64,000 nucleotides of DNA from assembly GCF_013410405.1 (NCBI RefSeq), contig NZ_JACCFK010000001.1, positions 1,736,001-1,800,000 on the forward strand, given 5' to 3'. Both the position numbers and the translations under genes were made by a program. This stretch comes from Amycolatopsis endophytica. GTDB taxonomy: Bacteria; Actinomycetota; Actinomycetes; Mycobacteriales; Pseudonocardiaceae. Each line of letters begins with the position of its first letter. The first letter of the stretch is position 1. The notes beneath the pieces were generated by a model. The model was not told the origin of the DNA. It worked only from the letters and a program-made list of their open reading frames with translations, and ran no database searches. Below are positions 32,680 to 41,154 of the stretch, piece by piece.

Positions 32680-34013
32680 GCGAGCCTGCCTTCGAGGTAG
32701 ACCGCGGGCTGGTACTCGCGACGGCGGAGTGCCTTGGCGACCTGGGCGAGTTCGCCCGACGCGTCGTCGAGGAGCGCGGTCACGTGCTTGTCCGGCAGCC
32801 GTTTGTCCAGAGCCTCCCGCGCGGACTGGAGCGTCGCGATCGCCCTGGTGAGCGCCGGAGCGTCGCTGAGGCCGGAGACTTCGATGGCGAGTGCGGTGAG
32901 CCCGGCCAGCCGCACCCGTGCACTGGACGGGCGCCGCCGTGGACGGAACGCGCGGGCGGACAGCACGAGGAAGACCACGGCGCAGGCGGCGAAAATCCAC
33001 GGCAGGGCGGGCAGCGCGACGCGGACCGGGTCGAACGGCTGGTACGGCAGCGGACGGTCGAACACGCCCGCGTAACGGAGGTCGGTGACGCGGGCCAGGT
33101 ACGCGCCGAGGACGTTGCGCTGCGGGTAGGCGTACCGGCTGAGCCGTTCGCCGAACTGACCGTAGAAGCTCGCCGCGGCGACGTCGGCGAAATCCGCCGC
33201 GTGCGGGCCGTGGTATTCGATCCAGTCGCCGTACATCACCACGAGCGGGCGGTCCGGGAACAGTGCGGTCAGCGCGGTGCCGTAGTCCGGCAGTGGCTCC
33301 GCGGCCGGTTGCCGCGGCAGCGCGACGAACAACGCGCCGCCAGGGAAGGCGTTGGCCGCGCCCTCGGGCGGGACGCCGGTGAGCGTCGCACCGGATCCGA
33401 TGTGGACGTTCGAGGCACGCAGATCGTCGACGACGGGCGCGAGTTCCGCGGGCGTCGGCTCGCGCACCGCGGGCGTGCCGGTGTCCGCGGGTTCGGGGCG
33501 GTCCTCGACGCGCGCGATCAGGAAGAGGAGCAGGCTGGTGACGTCGGCGGTGGCGAACTGGGCACGCCACTCGGAGATCCGGTCGGGGACGACCACACTG
33601 CCGTCACCGGCGACGCGCGTGCCGGTGATGCGGATGACGTGGGTGTCCTCGCCGAGGTCGACGTCGGTGACCCGGTCGCGTTCGGACTCGTCGAGGCCGG
33701 GCGGGGTGACCAGGATGCGGATGTCGGAGCCGCCGATCGCGGTGCGCACCTGCTCCTCGTCCCACCGCGCGATCGATCCGGGCAGCCGGGTCACGGGATT
33801 CGCCCGCACGAGCGCGTTCATCTCCTCGACGGACGGCACGGACGCGTCACTGAGCTCGCCGGCGCCGCCCTCTTCGACGGAGTCGGTGGAGGTGGGTGAC
33901 TGGCCGTAGCTGACTTCGGTGGTCTGTTTCTGGGCGACGAGGAAGACGACCAGGACGACCACCGCAGCGGCGAGGCAGGACCACCGCAGCCACTCGGCCC
34001 AGCGCCGGGTCAC
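32676..34013 (-). CDS. Large membrane protein of unknown function (operon gene 3)
   Basis: A 445-residue protein with an N-terminal helix (about 13-29), an external domain of about 305 residues, a second helix (about 336-355) and a basic cytoplasmic tail with helices. The external part has recognisable secondary structure (LPGSIARWDEEQVRTAIGG, DIRILVTPPG, RPLVVMYGDWIEYHGP) but no family I know. GTG 34013 is chosen because it overlaps the stop of the upstream gene (GTGA). It shares its layout with the 283-residue product downstream. Confidence 0.7.
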   Translation of the reverse strand: MTRRWAEWLRWSCLAAAVVVLVVFLVAQKQTTEVSYGQSPTSTDSVEEGGAGELSDASVPSVEEMNALVRANPVTRLPGSIARWDEEQVRTAIGGSDIRILVTPPGLDESERDRVTDVDLGEDTHVIRITGTRVAGDGSVVVPDRISEWRAQFATADVTSLLLFLIARVEDRPEPADTGTPAVREPTPAELAPVVDDLRASNVHIGSGATLTGVPPEGAANAFPGGALFVALPRQPAAEPLPDYGTALTALFPDRPLVVMYGDWIEYHGPHAADFADVAAASFYGQFGERLSRYAYPQRNVLGAYLARVTDLRYAGVFDRPLPYQPFDPVRVALPALPWIFAACAVVFLVLSARAFRPRRRPSSARVRLAGLTALAIEVSGLSDAPALTRAIATLQSAREALDKRLPDKHVTALLDDASGELAQVAKALRRREYQPAVYLEGRLA

Positions 34014-34300
34014 CGGGCCTCCCGCCACAGCCGGTCCGCGTGGCGGGCGTAACCGGCCGCGGCGCGTGCCGCGTTCGGACCGCCACCGTCGGCCAGCATC
34101 CGCTCGGCACGGGCGAGGAACTGGTCTGCTTCGGGAACGTCGCGCCGGGCAGCGTCACGGCTGATGGTCGCTTTGTCGACCGCGTTGCGGACGAGCGACC
34201 ACGCCGCGCCCCGTTCTTGCCGCCGCCCACGGGGAAGCACGACGGCAACCCCCGCGGCGACGAGCACCACGGCACCGATGAGCCACACGAGCCACGTCAA
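34010..34300 (-). CDS. Small membrane protein of unknown function (operon gene 2)
   Basis: A 96-residue protein with one N-terminal helix (about 3-23, WLVWLIGAVVLVAAGVAVVL) and a charged cytoplasmic helical domain (RRDVPEADQFLARAERML). The start is TTG 34300 with GAGGA 6 bases upstream; GTG 34288 is an alternative. Its stop overlaps the next gene. It lies 83 bp after the 591-residue gene. The function is unknown; a small subunit or adaptor of the two larger membrane proteins is plausible. Confidence 0.65.
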   Translation of the reverse strand: MTWLVWLIGAVVLVAAGVAVVLPRGRRQERGAAWSLVRNAVDKATISRDAARRDVPEADQFLARAERMLADGGGPNAARAAAGYARHADRLWREAR

Positions 34301-34383
34301 GCGGAGTCCTCGGACGATCAGGTGAGCAGAGGGCTCGATTGTCCATGATCACGCGCGCGGAAGCGACCGATTCGCCCGCAATG

Positions 34384-36159
34384 TCACAGTGATCGGCGGG
34401 CCTCGGCGGCGATGTCCGGGTGCGGGTGGTGCGCGGCGATCTCGGCGAGCATCGCGGCGCGATCCGGGTGTTCACTGCCCACGACCGCGCGCACCAGCCC
34501 GATCTGGTCCTCCGGCGGATGGTCGGTGAGCCCGTCCAGGAGCAGGCCGCGTTCGTGCAGAGCGGCGAGGTTCTCCGACGCGGCCAGCATCCGCTCGTCT
34601 TCGCTGGGGTCTCGCGGGTCCAGCGCGCCGCGGCGGACCAGCCAGCCGGCGGCGACGGCGCCCACGACACCGCCGTCCGCGCGCAGCCTCCGCGCCTCCC
34701 GTTCACCCGCGTCGCCGGGCTTCTCCAGCCCCGTCCAGGCGAGCGCGCGCAGCGTCGGTGACGGCGTCTGCGCGACGAAGTCGGCAAGCCCGGCCGCGGC
34801 GTCCGCGGGTGTCCGTGCCCCGGCCCATTCCTGGAGCACGGCGTCGGTCACGTCCGGATGCGCGTACACCAGCGACGAACACACGTCCTCGGGCGGCAGC
34901 CCGGCCAGATCCTTCGCGAGCGGTGCGTCCATTCCCTGCGCCATCAGCGCCTCCCGCACGCCCCACAGCCCGAGCGGGGTCAGGAGCACCAGGCGCGGGT
35001 CCGGATCGCCACGCTCGGACACCTGCACGATCCGGTCCAGGTCACCGGCGCCCGCCGCCGTCGTGACCCGCACCGCGCCCAGCCACTCGAGCGCCGCGAC
35101 CACGCCGTCCAGGTCCTGCCGCGACGTCGGGGCGTCGTCGTCGAAGCTCTCCCCCGGGAAACCGCCGCCGAAGCTTTCCTCCAGGAACTGGACGAGCAGC
35201 TCCACGGGCAACGGCGATCCGCCCGCCCGGTAGAGCGCGAGCCAGAGGTCCTCGACCGGCAGCCAGACGGCCGGCCTCAGTGTGCGCACGACCTCGAACG
35301 CGCGACGCCACAGCTCCCACGGCCGGTCGAGCAGGCCGGCCCTGGCCTTGACGGTGACCAGACGGCCCTTCACGACCCGGACCAGCCGGAGCGCCGTCGC
35401 CCAGTCCACCAGCAACTCGACGTCGGCGGGGGCGAGGGCAAGCAGCTCCGCCAGCTCGTGCGCCTCCACGGGCTGCCTGGCTCGCGTCACGGCGCGTCCC
35501 GCCCCGACCCACCCGGTCAGTGCCCGCATCCGGCTGACGAGATCGGTTTCGCCGGCGAGTTTTTCCAGCTCGGCGTCGTCGGGAAGGACCACGGGCGGCA
35601 GCGGGTCGGCGTCGTCCGTCTCGGCCGTGTTCCGTCGCATGATCTCGTCGAGGATGTCCCGGTCGAAGTCGATTTCCCCGGCGTTGACGGCGTCGAGGAA
35701 TTCCGCCACCTTCGCGGCGTCCTCGGGGTCGATGTCGTGCTCGGCCATCCGGGTCGCCCAGAACTTGGCGAGGCCGAAGTTGCGTTCGTCGGCCATGGCC
35801 GCGTGGAACGCCTCGGCGTTGCGGTCGATCTCCCGGTGGAGGGTTTCGGCGTCGCGGGTGCGGCTGACCGGCGTCGTGGTCAGGAAGTCGACCCAGTGGT
35901 GCAGGGTGGACACCACGTCCGGCCAGTAGTCGCGCTCGACGGTCACGTTGCGGGGGAACCAGTGCAGCAGCAGGCCCCGGAGGTCGGCGGCGTCCCATTT
36001 GGCCGGGTCGCCGTCCTGGTGGAACCGCCAGTCGATCGCGACCTCGACGAAGAACGGATCGGCCTCGGCTCCGTTGTCGTCTGCCCACGATTCGAACCGG
36101 GTGAACAGGTCCTCGGCGACGAACTCCGGTGCGGTCTGATCATCCACTACGCGCCTCAT
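34384..36159 (-). CDS. Large soluble protein of unknown function (operon gene 1)
   Basis: A 591-residue acidic protein without membrane helices. The middle (about 225-300) reads as a winged-helix-like unit ending RLVRVVKGRLVTVKARAGLL, a pattern shared with uncharacterised actinobacterial proteins. The C-terminal part (about 440-591) has short helical repeats (HPDVTDAVLQEW, HPDRAAMLAEIAAHHPHPDI) that look like HEAT repeats. No catalytic motif is seen. The ATG at 36159 lies upstream of another candidate, GTG 36144. It heads a minus-strand group of five genes and lies next to tRNA-Ala. Confidence 0.7.
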   Translation of the reverse strand: MRRVVDDQTAPEFVAEDLFTRFESWADDNGAEADPFFVEVAIDWRFHQDGDPAKWDAADLRGLLLHWFPRNVTVERDYWPDVVSTLHHWVDFLTTTPVSRTRDAETLHREIDRNAEAFHAAMADERNFGLAKFWATRMAEHDIDPEDAAKVAEFLDAVNAGEIDFDRDILDEIMRRNTAETDDADPLPPVVLPDDAELEKLAGETDLVSRMRALTGWVGAGRAVTRARQPVEAHELAELLALAPADVELLVDWATALRLVRVVKGRLVTVKARAGLLDRPWELWRRAFEVVRTLRPAVWLPVEDLWLALYRAGGSPLPVELLVQFLEESFGGGFPGESFDDDAPTSRQDLDGVVAALEWLGAVRVTTAAGAGDLDRIVQVSERGDPDPRLVLLTPLGLWGVREALMAQGMDAPLAKDLAGLPPEDVCSSLVYAHPDVTDAVLQEWAGARTPADAAAGLADFVAQTPSPTLRALAWTGLEKPGDAGEREARRLRADGGVVGAVAAGWLVRRGALDPRDPSEDERMLAASENLAALHERGLLLDGLTDHPPEDQIGLVRAVVGSEHPDRAAMLAEIAAHHPHPDIAAEARRSL

Positions 36160-36316
36160 CGTTCGAACCAGGTGAGAGTCACTCGAAAACCGGGCACCGG
36201 CTGGGGGTCCGGGGGCGAAGCCTCCCGGGCGGGGCGCGGGGGTCGCACCCCCGGAGAAATGCCACGGGCGACCCGGCGAAGACGCGAAGCGTCGAGCAGG
36301 GGACCCCTAGAGACCG

Positions 36317-36389
36317 TGGAGCTGAGGGGAATCGAACCCCTGACCTCTGCCTTGCAAAAGCAGCGCTCTACCAATTGAGCTACAGCCCC
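36317..36389 (-). tRNA. tRNA-Ala (anticodon TGC)
   Basis: The 73-nt cloverleaf has acceptor GGGGCTG/CAGCTCC with one G-T pair, a D arm TAGCTCAATTGGTAGAGC, an anticodon stem CTGCT-like with loop TTTGCAA (TGC), a T arm with GGTTCGATTCC, and discriminator A. CCA is not encoded. It is paired with tRNA-Ile in mycobacteria; here 4.7 kb separate them. Confidence 0.96.
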
Positions 36390-36418
36390 GGACGCGAGCC
36401 ACGGGGGCTCGCGGAGGT

Positions 36419-36607
36419 TCAGTTGTTCGTGCCCGCCTCGGCGGCACGCGCCGGGGCGCTGCCGTTCGTCGAGACCGCGGCCAGCGGCCGCTCGGTCGGG
36501 GCGGTGGCCTCGCGCCACAGGTCGGCCTCAGCCTTGGCGTCCTTGTTGCGCTTGATCACGAACAGCACCCCACCCGCGACGACCGCGAGCGCCAGCAGCT
36601 TCTTCAC
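36419..36607 (-). CDS. DLW-39-type small membrane protein
   Basis: A 62-residue protein starting at GTG 36607, with GAGGGG 7 bases upstream. One helix (KLLALAVVAGGVLFVI) precedes a charged stretch with the conserved ADLWREAT motif of the DLW-39 family. The disordered C terminus (about 30 residues, Ser/Ala-rich) is an extension over the 39-residue family minimum. It lies just before tRNA-Ala on the same strand. The role is unknown, but the family is conserved near the origin in actinobacteria. Confidence 0.82.
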   Translation of the reverse strand: MKKLLALAVVAGGVLFVIKRNKDAKAEADLWREATAPTERPLAAVSTNGSAPARAAEAGTNN

Positions 36608-36784
36608 GTTCAGGCCCCTCTTCGACGGTCCGGCTGACCACCCGATGCTACTGCACCTGCCCTCGGCGGGTGCGCGCGGTTCGGAACGGCGATACATCCG
36701 GATTGTCTGTAATGCACGTCACATCAACTTCGACTTCCTGTGGTGGCCCGTACCGCGCCATCACCCCTACGGAAGCAGGAAGTC

Positions 36785-38182
36785 ATGATCCCCTTCGACG
36801 TGGAGACTCTGCGGCGTTCCCTCGAGGGTGCCGCCCTGTTGCCTGAAGATCCGGGTTACGACCAGGGAAGACGGGTGTGGAACGGCCTCGTCGACCGACG
36901 GCCGGCTGTCCTCGTCCGGCCGTCCGGGCCCCGTGACGTCGCGACGGCGCTGGCCGCCGCCCGCGCGTCCGGGCTGGAGGTGTCGGTCCGGGGCGGCGGG
37001 CACAACGTCGGTGGAGCGGCGGTCGGGGACGATGGCCTGACCATCGATCTGAGCACCCTCAGCGACGTCTCGGTGGACCCGGAGACACGCACGGCCCGTG
37101 TCGGCGGCGGCGCGCGCTGGCAGCAGGTCGACACCGCGACCCAGGGCCACGGCCTGGCGACCGTCGGCGGCACGGTCAGCGACACCGGTGTCGGTGGTCT
37201 GACGCTCGGCGGCGGTTTCGGCTGGCTCACCAACCAGCACGGCCTGACCTGCGACAACCTGCTGTCCGCGGAGGTCGTCCTGCCCTCCGGCGACATCGTG
37301 CGCGCCTCCGGCGACGAGCACACCGACCTGTTCTGGGCGTTGCGCGGCGGTGGCGGGAACTTCGGTGTCGTCACCGAGTTCGAGTTCCGGCTGCACCCGG
37401 TCGGCCCGATCATCCAGCTCGGGCTGTTCTTCTGGGAGGAGGAGCGCGGGGCCGAAGCGCTGCGGTTCATCCAGACGGTCGTCGACGGGTTGCCGCGCGA
37501 GTCCGGCGCGATCGTCGCGGCGCTGAACGCTCCGCCGGCTCCGTTCGTCCCGGAGGAACACCACTTCCGCCCCGGGTATGCCCTGATCCTCGCCGGGTTC
37601 GGCGCGGAACCCGAGTTCGCCGAGCTGGCCCAGCACACGCGCACCGGGCTGAGGCCGTTGTTCGAGTTCGCTTCCCCGATGCCCTACGTCGCGCTGCAGC
37701 AGATGCTCGACGAATCGGCGCCGCCCGGGATCCTGGCCTACGAGAAGGGGTTGTACCTGGACAGCTTCTCGGATCCGGTGATCGAAGCGGTCACGTCGCG
37801 GATGCCGCTGCGGAACTCGCCGATGTCGTTCTCGCCGAACCTGTGCGCGGGCGGGGCGTTCACCGAAGTCGCCGACGACGCCACCGCGTTCGGCGGCGCG
37901 CGGACATCCACGGTGTTGTTCACCGTCGCGGCCCTCGCGACGGACGCCGACGTGCTGGCGCGTGACCGGCAGTGGGCTCGTGACCTGTGGGAGGCGATCG
38001 CCCCCTACTCGTCCGGAACAGGCGGGTACGTCAACTTCATGACCGACTACGAGCAGGACCGCGTGCGCGACAGTTTCGGGGCCGTGAAGTACGAGCGGCT
38101 GTCGCGGATCAAGGCGCACTACGACCCGGAGAACCTGCTGCACCGCAACCCGAACATCAAACCGGCACTCGCCCCGGCGTGA
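36785..38182 (+). CDS. FAD-dependent oxidoreductase, berberine-bridge-enzyme type
   Basis: A 465-residue flavoenzyme of the PCMH/BBE family. The FAD domain shows RPSGPRDVATALAAARASG and VRGGGHNVGG, whose His is the usual 8-alpha covalent attachment site. GGLTLGGGFGWLTNQHGLTC includes a Cys typical of family members with a second covalent bond. The C-terminal BBE segment is YVNFMTDYEQDRVRDSFG with RLSRIKAHYDPENLLHRN. It oxidises an unknown alcohol, sugar or secondary metabolite. ATG 36785 with GGAAG upstream is preferred over 36740. No secondary-metabolism genes are adjacent. Confidence 0.9.
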   Translation: MIPFDVETLRRSLEGAALLPEDPGYDQGRRVWNGLVDRRPAVLVRPSGPRDVATALAAARASGLEVSVRGGGHNVGGAAVGDDGLTIDLSTLSDVSVDPETRTARVGGGARWQQVDTATQGHGLATVGGTVSDTGVGGLTLGGGFGWLTNQHGLTCDNLLSAEVVLPSGDIVRASGDEHTDLFWALRGGGGNFGVVTEFEFRLHPVGPIIQLGLFFWEEERGAEALRFIQTVVDGLPRESGAIVAALNAPPAPFVPEEHHFRPGYALILAGFGAEPEFAELAQHTRTGLRPLFEFASPMPYVALQQMLDESAPPGILAYEKGLYLDSFSDPVIEAVTSRMPLRNSPMSFSPNLCAGGAFTEVADDATAFGGARTSTVLFTVAALATDADVLARDRQWARDLWEAIAPYSSGTGGYVNFMTDYEQDRVRDSFGAVKYERLSRIKAHYDPENLLHRNPNIKPALAPA

Positions 38183-38238
38183 GTGGTTAGTCGTGCGCTC
38201 CCTCGGGTAGCCGTGTCGGTGACGAAGGAGGGGCAGAG

Positions 38239-38472
38239 ATGACCGACAAGGAAGACCGTCAGGAAGGCATCAAGGGCGCGGTCGAGGGCCTGAAGGGCAA
38301 GGTCAAGGAGACGGCGGGGACGTTCCTCGGCAATGACTCCGCCCAGCGCGAGGGCCGCGCGCAGCAGGAAAAGGCCGACGCACAGCAGCGCGTGTCGGAG
38401 AAGGAAGCCGAGGCCGACCGCGCGCGGCGGGAAGCGGAACTCGGCGAGGCGCGGCAACGCAACGAGCAGTAG
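38239..38472 (+). CDS. CsbD-like stress protein
   Basis: A 77-residue hydrophilic protein of the CsbD family, with EDRQEGIKGAVEGLKGKVKETAG at the start, here extended by a Glu/Ala/Arg coiled-coil-like tail. CsbD proteins accumulate under general stress (SigB in Bacillus); their action is not understood. The ATG is preceded by GAAGGAGGGG. A hairpin terminator follows 18 bp after the stop. Confidence 0.9.
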   Translation: MTDKEDRQEGIKGAVEGLKGKVKETAGTFLGNDSAQREGRAQQEKADAQQRVSEKEAEADRARREAELGEARQRNEQ

Positions 38473-38489
38473 CGGGTCGCCCCCAGACA

Positions 38490-38531
38490 CGGCCAGGACA
38501 GACGCGGCACATTCCCCGTCTGTCCTGGCCG
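38490..38531 (+). terminator. Hairpin after the CsbD-like gene
   Basis: CGGCCAGGACAGACG at 38490-38504 pairs perfectly with 38517-38531 across a 12-base loop. There is no T tract. It lies 18 bp after the stop and directly abuts a palindrome. Confidence 0.65.
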
Positions 38532-38544
38532 TTCCACGTGGAAC
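38531..38544. promoter_or_regulatory. parS-like palindrome
   Basis: GTTCCACGTGGAAC is a perfect 14-bp palindrome that differs from the parS consensus GTTTCACGTGAAAC by two symmetrical changes. It is 19 kb from the parS cluster at 57 kb and lies 77 bp upstream of the MerR-PP2C gene. It may be a weak ParB site or the operator of the MerR domain. Confidence 0.4.
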
Positions 38545-38620
38545 AAGAGTTGACCTTGCCCCCGGGGCAGGGCCCACAGTCGCTTCGACCGGGCAAAATG
38601 CCTGGTACGAGGAAGGCGAT

Positions 38621-39586
38621 ATGGGTCTGCTCACGATCGGGACGTTCGCCCGCGCGACGGGACTGTCCGCCAAGGCGCTGCGCCTGTACGACGAACTGGA
38701 CCTCCTCCGGCCCGCCGCGGTCGATCCGGTCTCGGGGTACCGCCGGTACTCACCGGACCAGGTTGAGCGCGGGCGGCTGATCGGATGGCTCCGGCGGACC
38801 GGGATGCCGCTGGCGCGGATCCAGCGCGTGCTGACGGGGTCCGATCCGGCCGCGGAGGTCCTCGCCTACTGGCACGAGGCCGAAGCCGATTTCGCGGCAC
38901 GCGGGCGGCTCGTCGCCTTCCTCGTCGAGCAACTGTCCGGAAAGGACACTGCGATGACCGGGATGATCCACGCCGCCCGCGCCGACCGTGGCCTCGTGCG
39001 CGAGGCGAACCAGGACGCCGCCTACGCGGGACCGCACCTGTTGGCCGTCGCCGACGGTTTCGGCGCCGGCGGGCAGGAGGCGAGCGTCGCCGCGATCGAC
39101 GCGCTCAAACCGCTGGACTCCACGAGCGCCGGGGATCCGCTCGACGCGCTCGGGGAAGCCTTTCGCGCGGCGGGCGCGGCCGTGCGCGGCCTGTCGGACG
39201 CGGGCACCACGCTCACCGCGCTGCTCTGGTCGGGCTCCCGACTCGGCGTGGTGCACGTGGGCGATTCGCGGGCGTACGTGCTGCGCGCGGGTGAGCTGTT
39301 CCAGCTGACCCAGGACCACGTCCAGGGGACCGCGGTCCCGGCCACGCTGGTCAGAGCCCTGCACCGCGAACCGGTCGAACCGGATCTGCTGCCGCGGGAA
39401 GCCCAGGACGGCGACCGGTACCTGTTGTGCTCCGACGGTCTCCACACCGCGGTGCCGGCCGACGTGCTGACCGCGGAACTGCGGTCCGCCGCCACCCCGG
39501 GGGACGCGGTCACGGCGCTGGTCGACCTGGCGAACCGGCGGGGCGGGCGGGACAACGTCGCCTGCGTGGTCGCCGACCTGGCTTAG
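38621..39586 (+). CDS. MerR-type HTH fused to a PP2C phosphatase domain
   Basis: A 321-residue fusion. Residues 1-75 are a MerR DNA-binding domain (LLTIGTFARATGLSAKALRL then YDELDLLRP, RRYSPDQVERGRLI). Residues about 108-321 are a PP2C phosphatase with RGLVREANQDAAY, VADGFGAGG, GTTLTALLW, VHVGDSRAY, CSDGLH and GGRDNVACVV, so the metal-binding aspartates are kept, though DGMGGH is changed to DGFGAGG. This pairs gene control with dephosphorylation in one chain. The ATG has AGGAAGG 4 bases upstream. Its targets are unknown; a Ser/Thr kinase pathway such as PknA/PknB is a candidate. Confidence 0.88.
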   Translation: MGLLTIGTFARATGLSAKALRLYDELDLLRPAAVDPVSGYRRYSPDQVERGRLIGWLRRTGMPLARIQRVLTGSDPAAEVLAYWHEAEADFAARGRLVAFLVEQLSGKDTAMTGMIHAARADRGLVREANQDAAYAGPHLLAVADGFGAGGQEASVAAIDALKPLDSTSAGDPLDALGEAFRAAGAAVRGLSDAGTTLTALLWSGSRLGVVHVGDSRAYVLRAGELFQLTQDHVQGTAVPATLVRALHREPVEPDLLPREAQDGDRYLLCSDGLHTAVPADVLTAELRSAATPGDAVTALVDLANRRGGRDNVACVVADLA

Positions 39587-40440
39587 ACGCCGCGCACGGC
39601 CTGCACGTCGAAGCGGAGTTCGATCGTCGAGCCGACCACCACCAGGCCCTTCGCGAGCGTCTGCTGCCAGTTGATGGTGAAGTCCTCGCGGTGCAGTTCC
39701 GCGGTGGCGACCGCACCCAGCCGGTCACCGTTCCACGAGCGCAGTCCGAGGTAGCTCGCGTCGAGGCGCACGCCGCGACTGGCTCCGCGCAGGTTGAGCG
39801 TGCCGTCGATGTGCCACCGGTCGCCTGCCGCGCGCTGCACGCCCTGGCTGAAAAAGTGGATCTTCGGGAACCGTTCGACGTCGAGGAAGTCGGGCGAGCG
39901 CAGATGCTCGTCCCGCTTCTCGGCGGCGGTGTCGATGCTGGCCGCGTCGATGACGACCTCGATGGAGGAGTTCTCGATCTGCTCGTCCACGTGAATGCTG
40001 CCGTGGAACCGCGTGAAGCGGCCGTGCACGCGGGACAGGCCGATGTGCCGCGCCACGAACCGGATCGACGTGTGGTCCGGGTCGATCACCCAGCGGCCCG
40101 GGCCCGGCAGGCGGACGCTCGCGTCGGGGTGCAGCTCGATGTCGCCGAGGGAGGTGTGGTCGCCGGTCACGACGTCGACGGTGTGCCGCGCCTCGCGATA
40201 GCCGCCGGAGCTGACCGTGACGTCGTAGGTTCCGGTGGCCGCCGTGACGACAGCCAGCCCGAAGTCGTCGGACACGGTGCGCGTGGCCCGGCGGCTACGC
40301 CGGTGGCGAAGCACCATTTCGCCGCCCGCCAGCGGGTTGCCCGCCTCGTCGTGCAGGCGGGCGCTCACGAGACCAGCACCGGCCGCGAAGGCGACCGGCT
40401 CACCCTGACGCCCGTCACGTCGGCGGAGGCGGCTGAACAT
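39583..40440 (-). CDS. YceI-family protein with an N-terminal carboxypeptidase-regulatory-like domain
   Basis: A 285-residue protein. Residues about 18-100 form a beta-sandwich like the carboxypeptidase regulatory domain (VSARLHDEAGNPLAGG, GTYDVTVSSGGY). Residues about 112-284 form a YceI lipocalin-like barrel (WVIDPDHTSIRFVARHIGLS, RDEHLRSPDFLDVERFPKI), which binds isoprenoid or amphiphilic ligands. No signal peptide is visible. ATG 40440 has GGAG 5 bases upstream. It overlaps the MerR-PP2C stop by 4 bp tail-to-tail. Confidence 0.88.
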   Translation of the reverse strand: MFSRLRRRDGRQGEPVAFAAGAGLVSARLHDEAGNPLAGGEMVLRHRRSRRATRTVSDDFGLAVVTAATGTYDVTVSSGGYREARHTVDVVTGDHTSLGDIELHPDASVRLPGPGRWVIDPDHTSIRFVARHIGLSRVHGRFTRFHGSIHVDEQIENSSIEVVIDAASIDTAAEKRDEHLRSPDFLDVERFPKIHFFSQGVQRAAGDRWHIDGTLNLRGASRGVRLDASYLGLRSWNGDRLGAVATAELHREDFTINWQQTLAKGLVVVGSTIELRFDVQAVRGV

Positions 40441-40665
40441 CGGGACTCCATTCGCTCGTCCGGAAGAGGTCCGGTCAACGACCATAACCAGCTGACCGGG
40501 GCCTCGTGACCCTTCTGTTACCAAGGGCACCGGTTCGGACCGGTGACCAGGGTCCCGCCACGGCGCTCCACCCGGACCGACGCACGAAAGGGTGACGAAC
40601 GCGACATCGGGGCGATGCGTGGTAGCCGACATCACGCGGATTCCCGGCTTGAAAGGAGCCATCTC

Positions 40666-40926
40666 ATGTCCAACCGGTTCAAGCGTTTGATCGCGGCCCT
40701 CGCGAGCGCCCTCGTCCTGCCCATGACGGTCGGTTCGGTGGCGAGCGCCGATCAGGTGGCCGGTCCCGTACTGGCTCAGGAGAACCAGCAGCAGCAGGTG
40801 GACACCGACAGCGACTGGGAGTGGATCGGGTTGTTCGGCCTGCTCGGCCTGCTCGGTCTCATACCGCGCCGACGCCGACATGAGGTTCGCAACGCGGAAG
40901 GCGTCCGCCACGGCGGACAACCGTGA
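40666..40926 (+). CDS. Small secreted protein with C-terminal WxxGLxGLLGL-RRR anchor
   Basis: An 86-residue protein with a signal peptide (1-28, ending GSVASADQ), a short Gln/Asp-rich middle and a C-terminal hydrophobic Gly/Leu helix IGLFGLLGLLGLIP followed by RRRRH. This resembles the WGxxGxxG family of small proteins, with WIG in place of the usual WG. The plan, hydrophobic helix then arginines, is like a sorting signal. The Shine-Dalgarno AAAGGAG is strong. The role is unknown. Confidence 0.75.
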   Translation: MSNRFKRLIAALASALVLPMTVGSVASADQVAGPVLAQENQQQQVDTDSDWEWIGLFGLLGLLGLIPRRRRHEVRNAEGVRHGGQP

Positions 40927-41004
40927 CCCGAACCGGTCCACCGACACCATCTGGCCGACAGACAGCACCAAGCAGGGATTGAGGCACTGTCGCCCAGAAT
41001 GTCA

Positions 41005-41044
41005 GTCAGGCCCCGCTTCCCTTGACCGGGAAACGGGGCCTGAC
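41005..41044 (-). terminator. Terminator after tRNA-Ile
   Basis: GTCAGGCCCCG and CTTCCC pair with GGGAAA and CGGGGCCTGAC over 17 positions with one mismatch (41005-41044). It starts 6 bp after the tRNA 3' end. There is no T tract beyond short runs. Confidence 0.8.
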
Positions 41045-41050
41045 GTGGTG

Positions 41051-41124
41051 TGGGCCCAGGAGGACTTGAACCTCCGACCTCTTCGTTATCAGCGAAGCGC
41101 TCTAACCGCCTGAGCTATGGGCCC
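41051..41124 (-). tRNA. tRNA-Ile (anticodon GAT)
   Basis: The 74-nt cloverleaf has acceptor GGGCCCA/TGGGCCC, a D arm TAGCTCAGGCGGTTAGAGC, an anticodon stem TTCGC/GCGAA-like with loop TGATAAC (GAT), a T arm with GGTTCAAGTCC and discriminator A. No CCA is encoded. It lies just downstream of the DUF3566 gene, in the conserved gyrA neighbourhood. Confidence 0.96.
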
Positions 41125-41154
41125 TCGAACGGAAAGAAGACTACAACATGCCTT

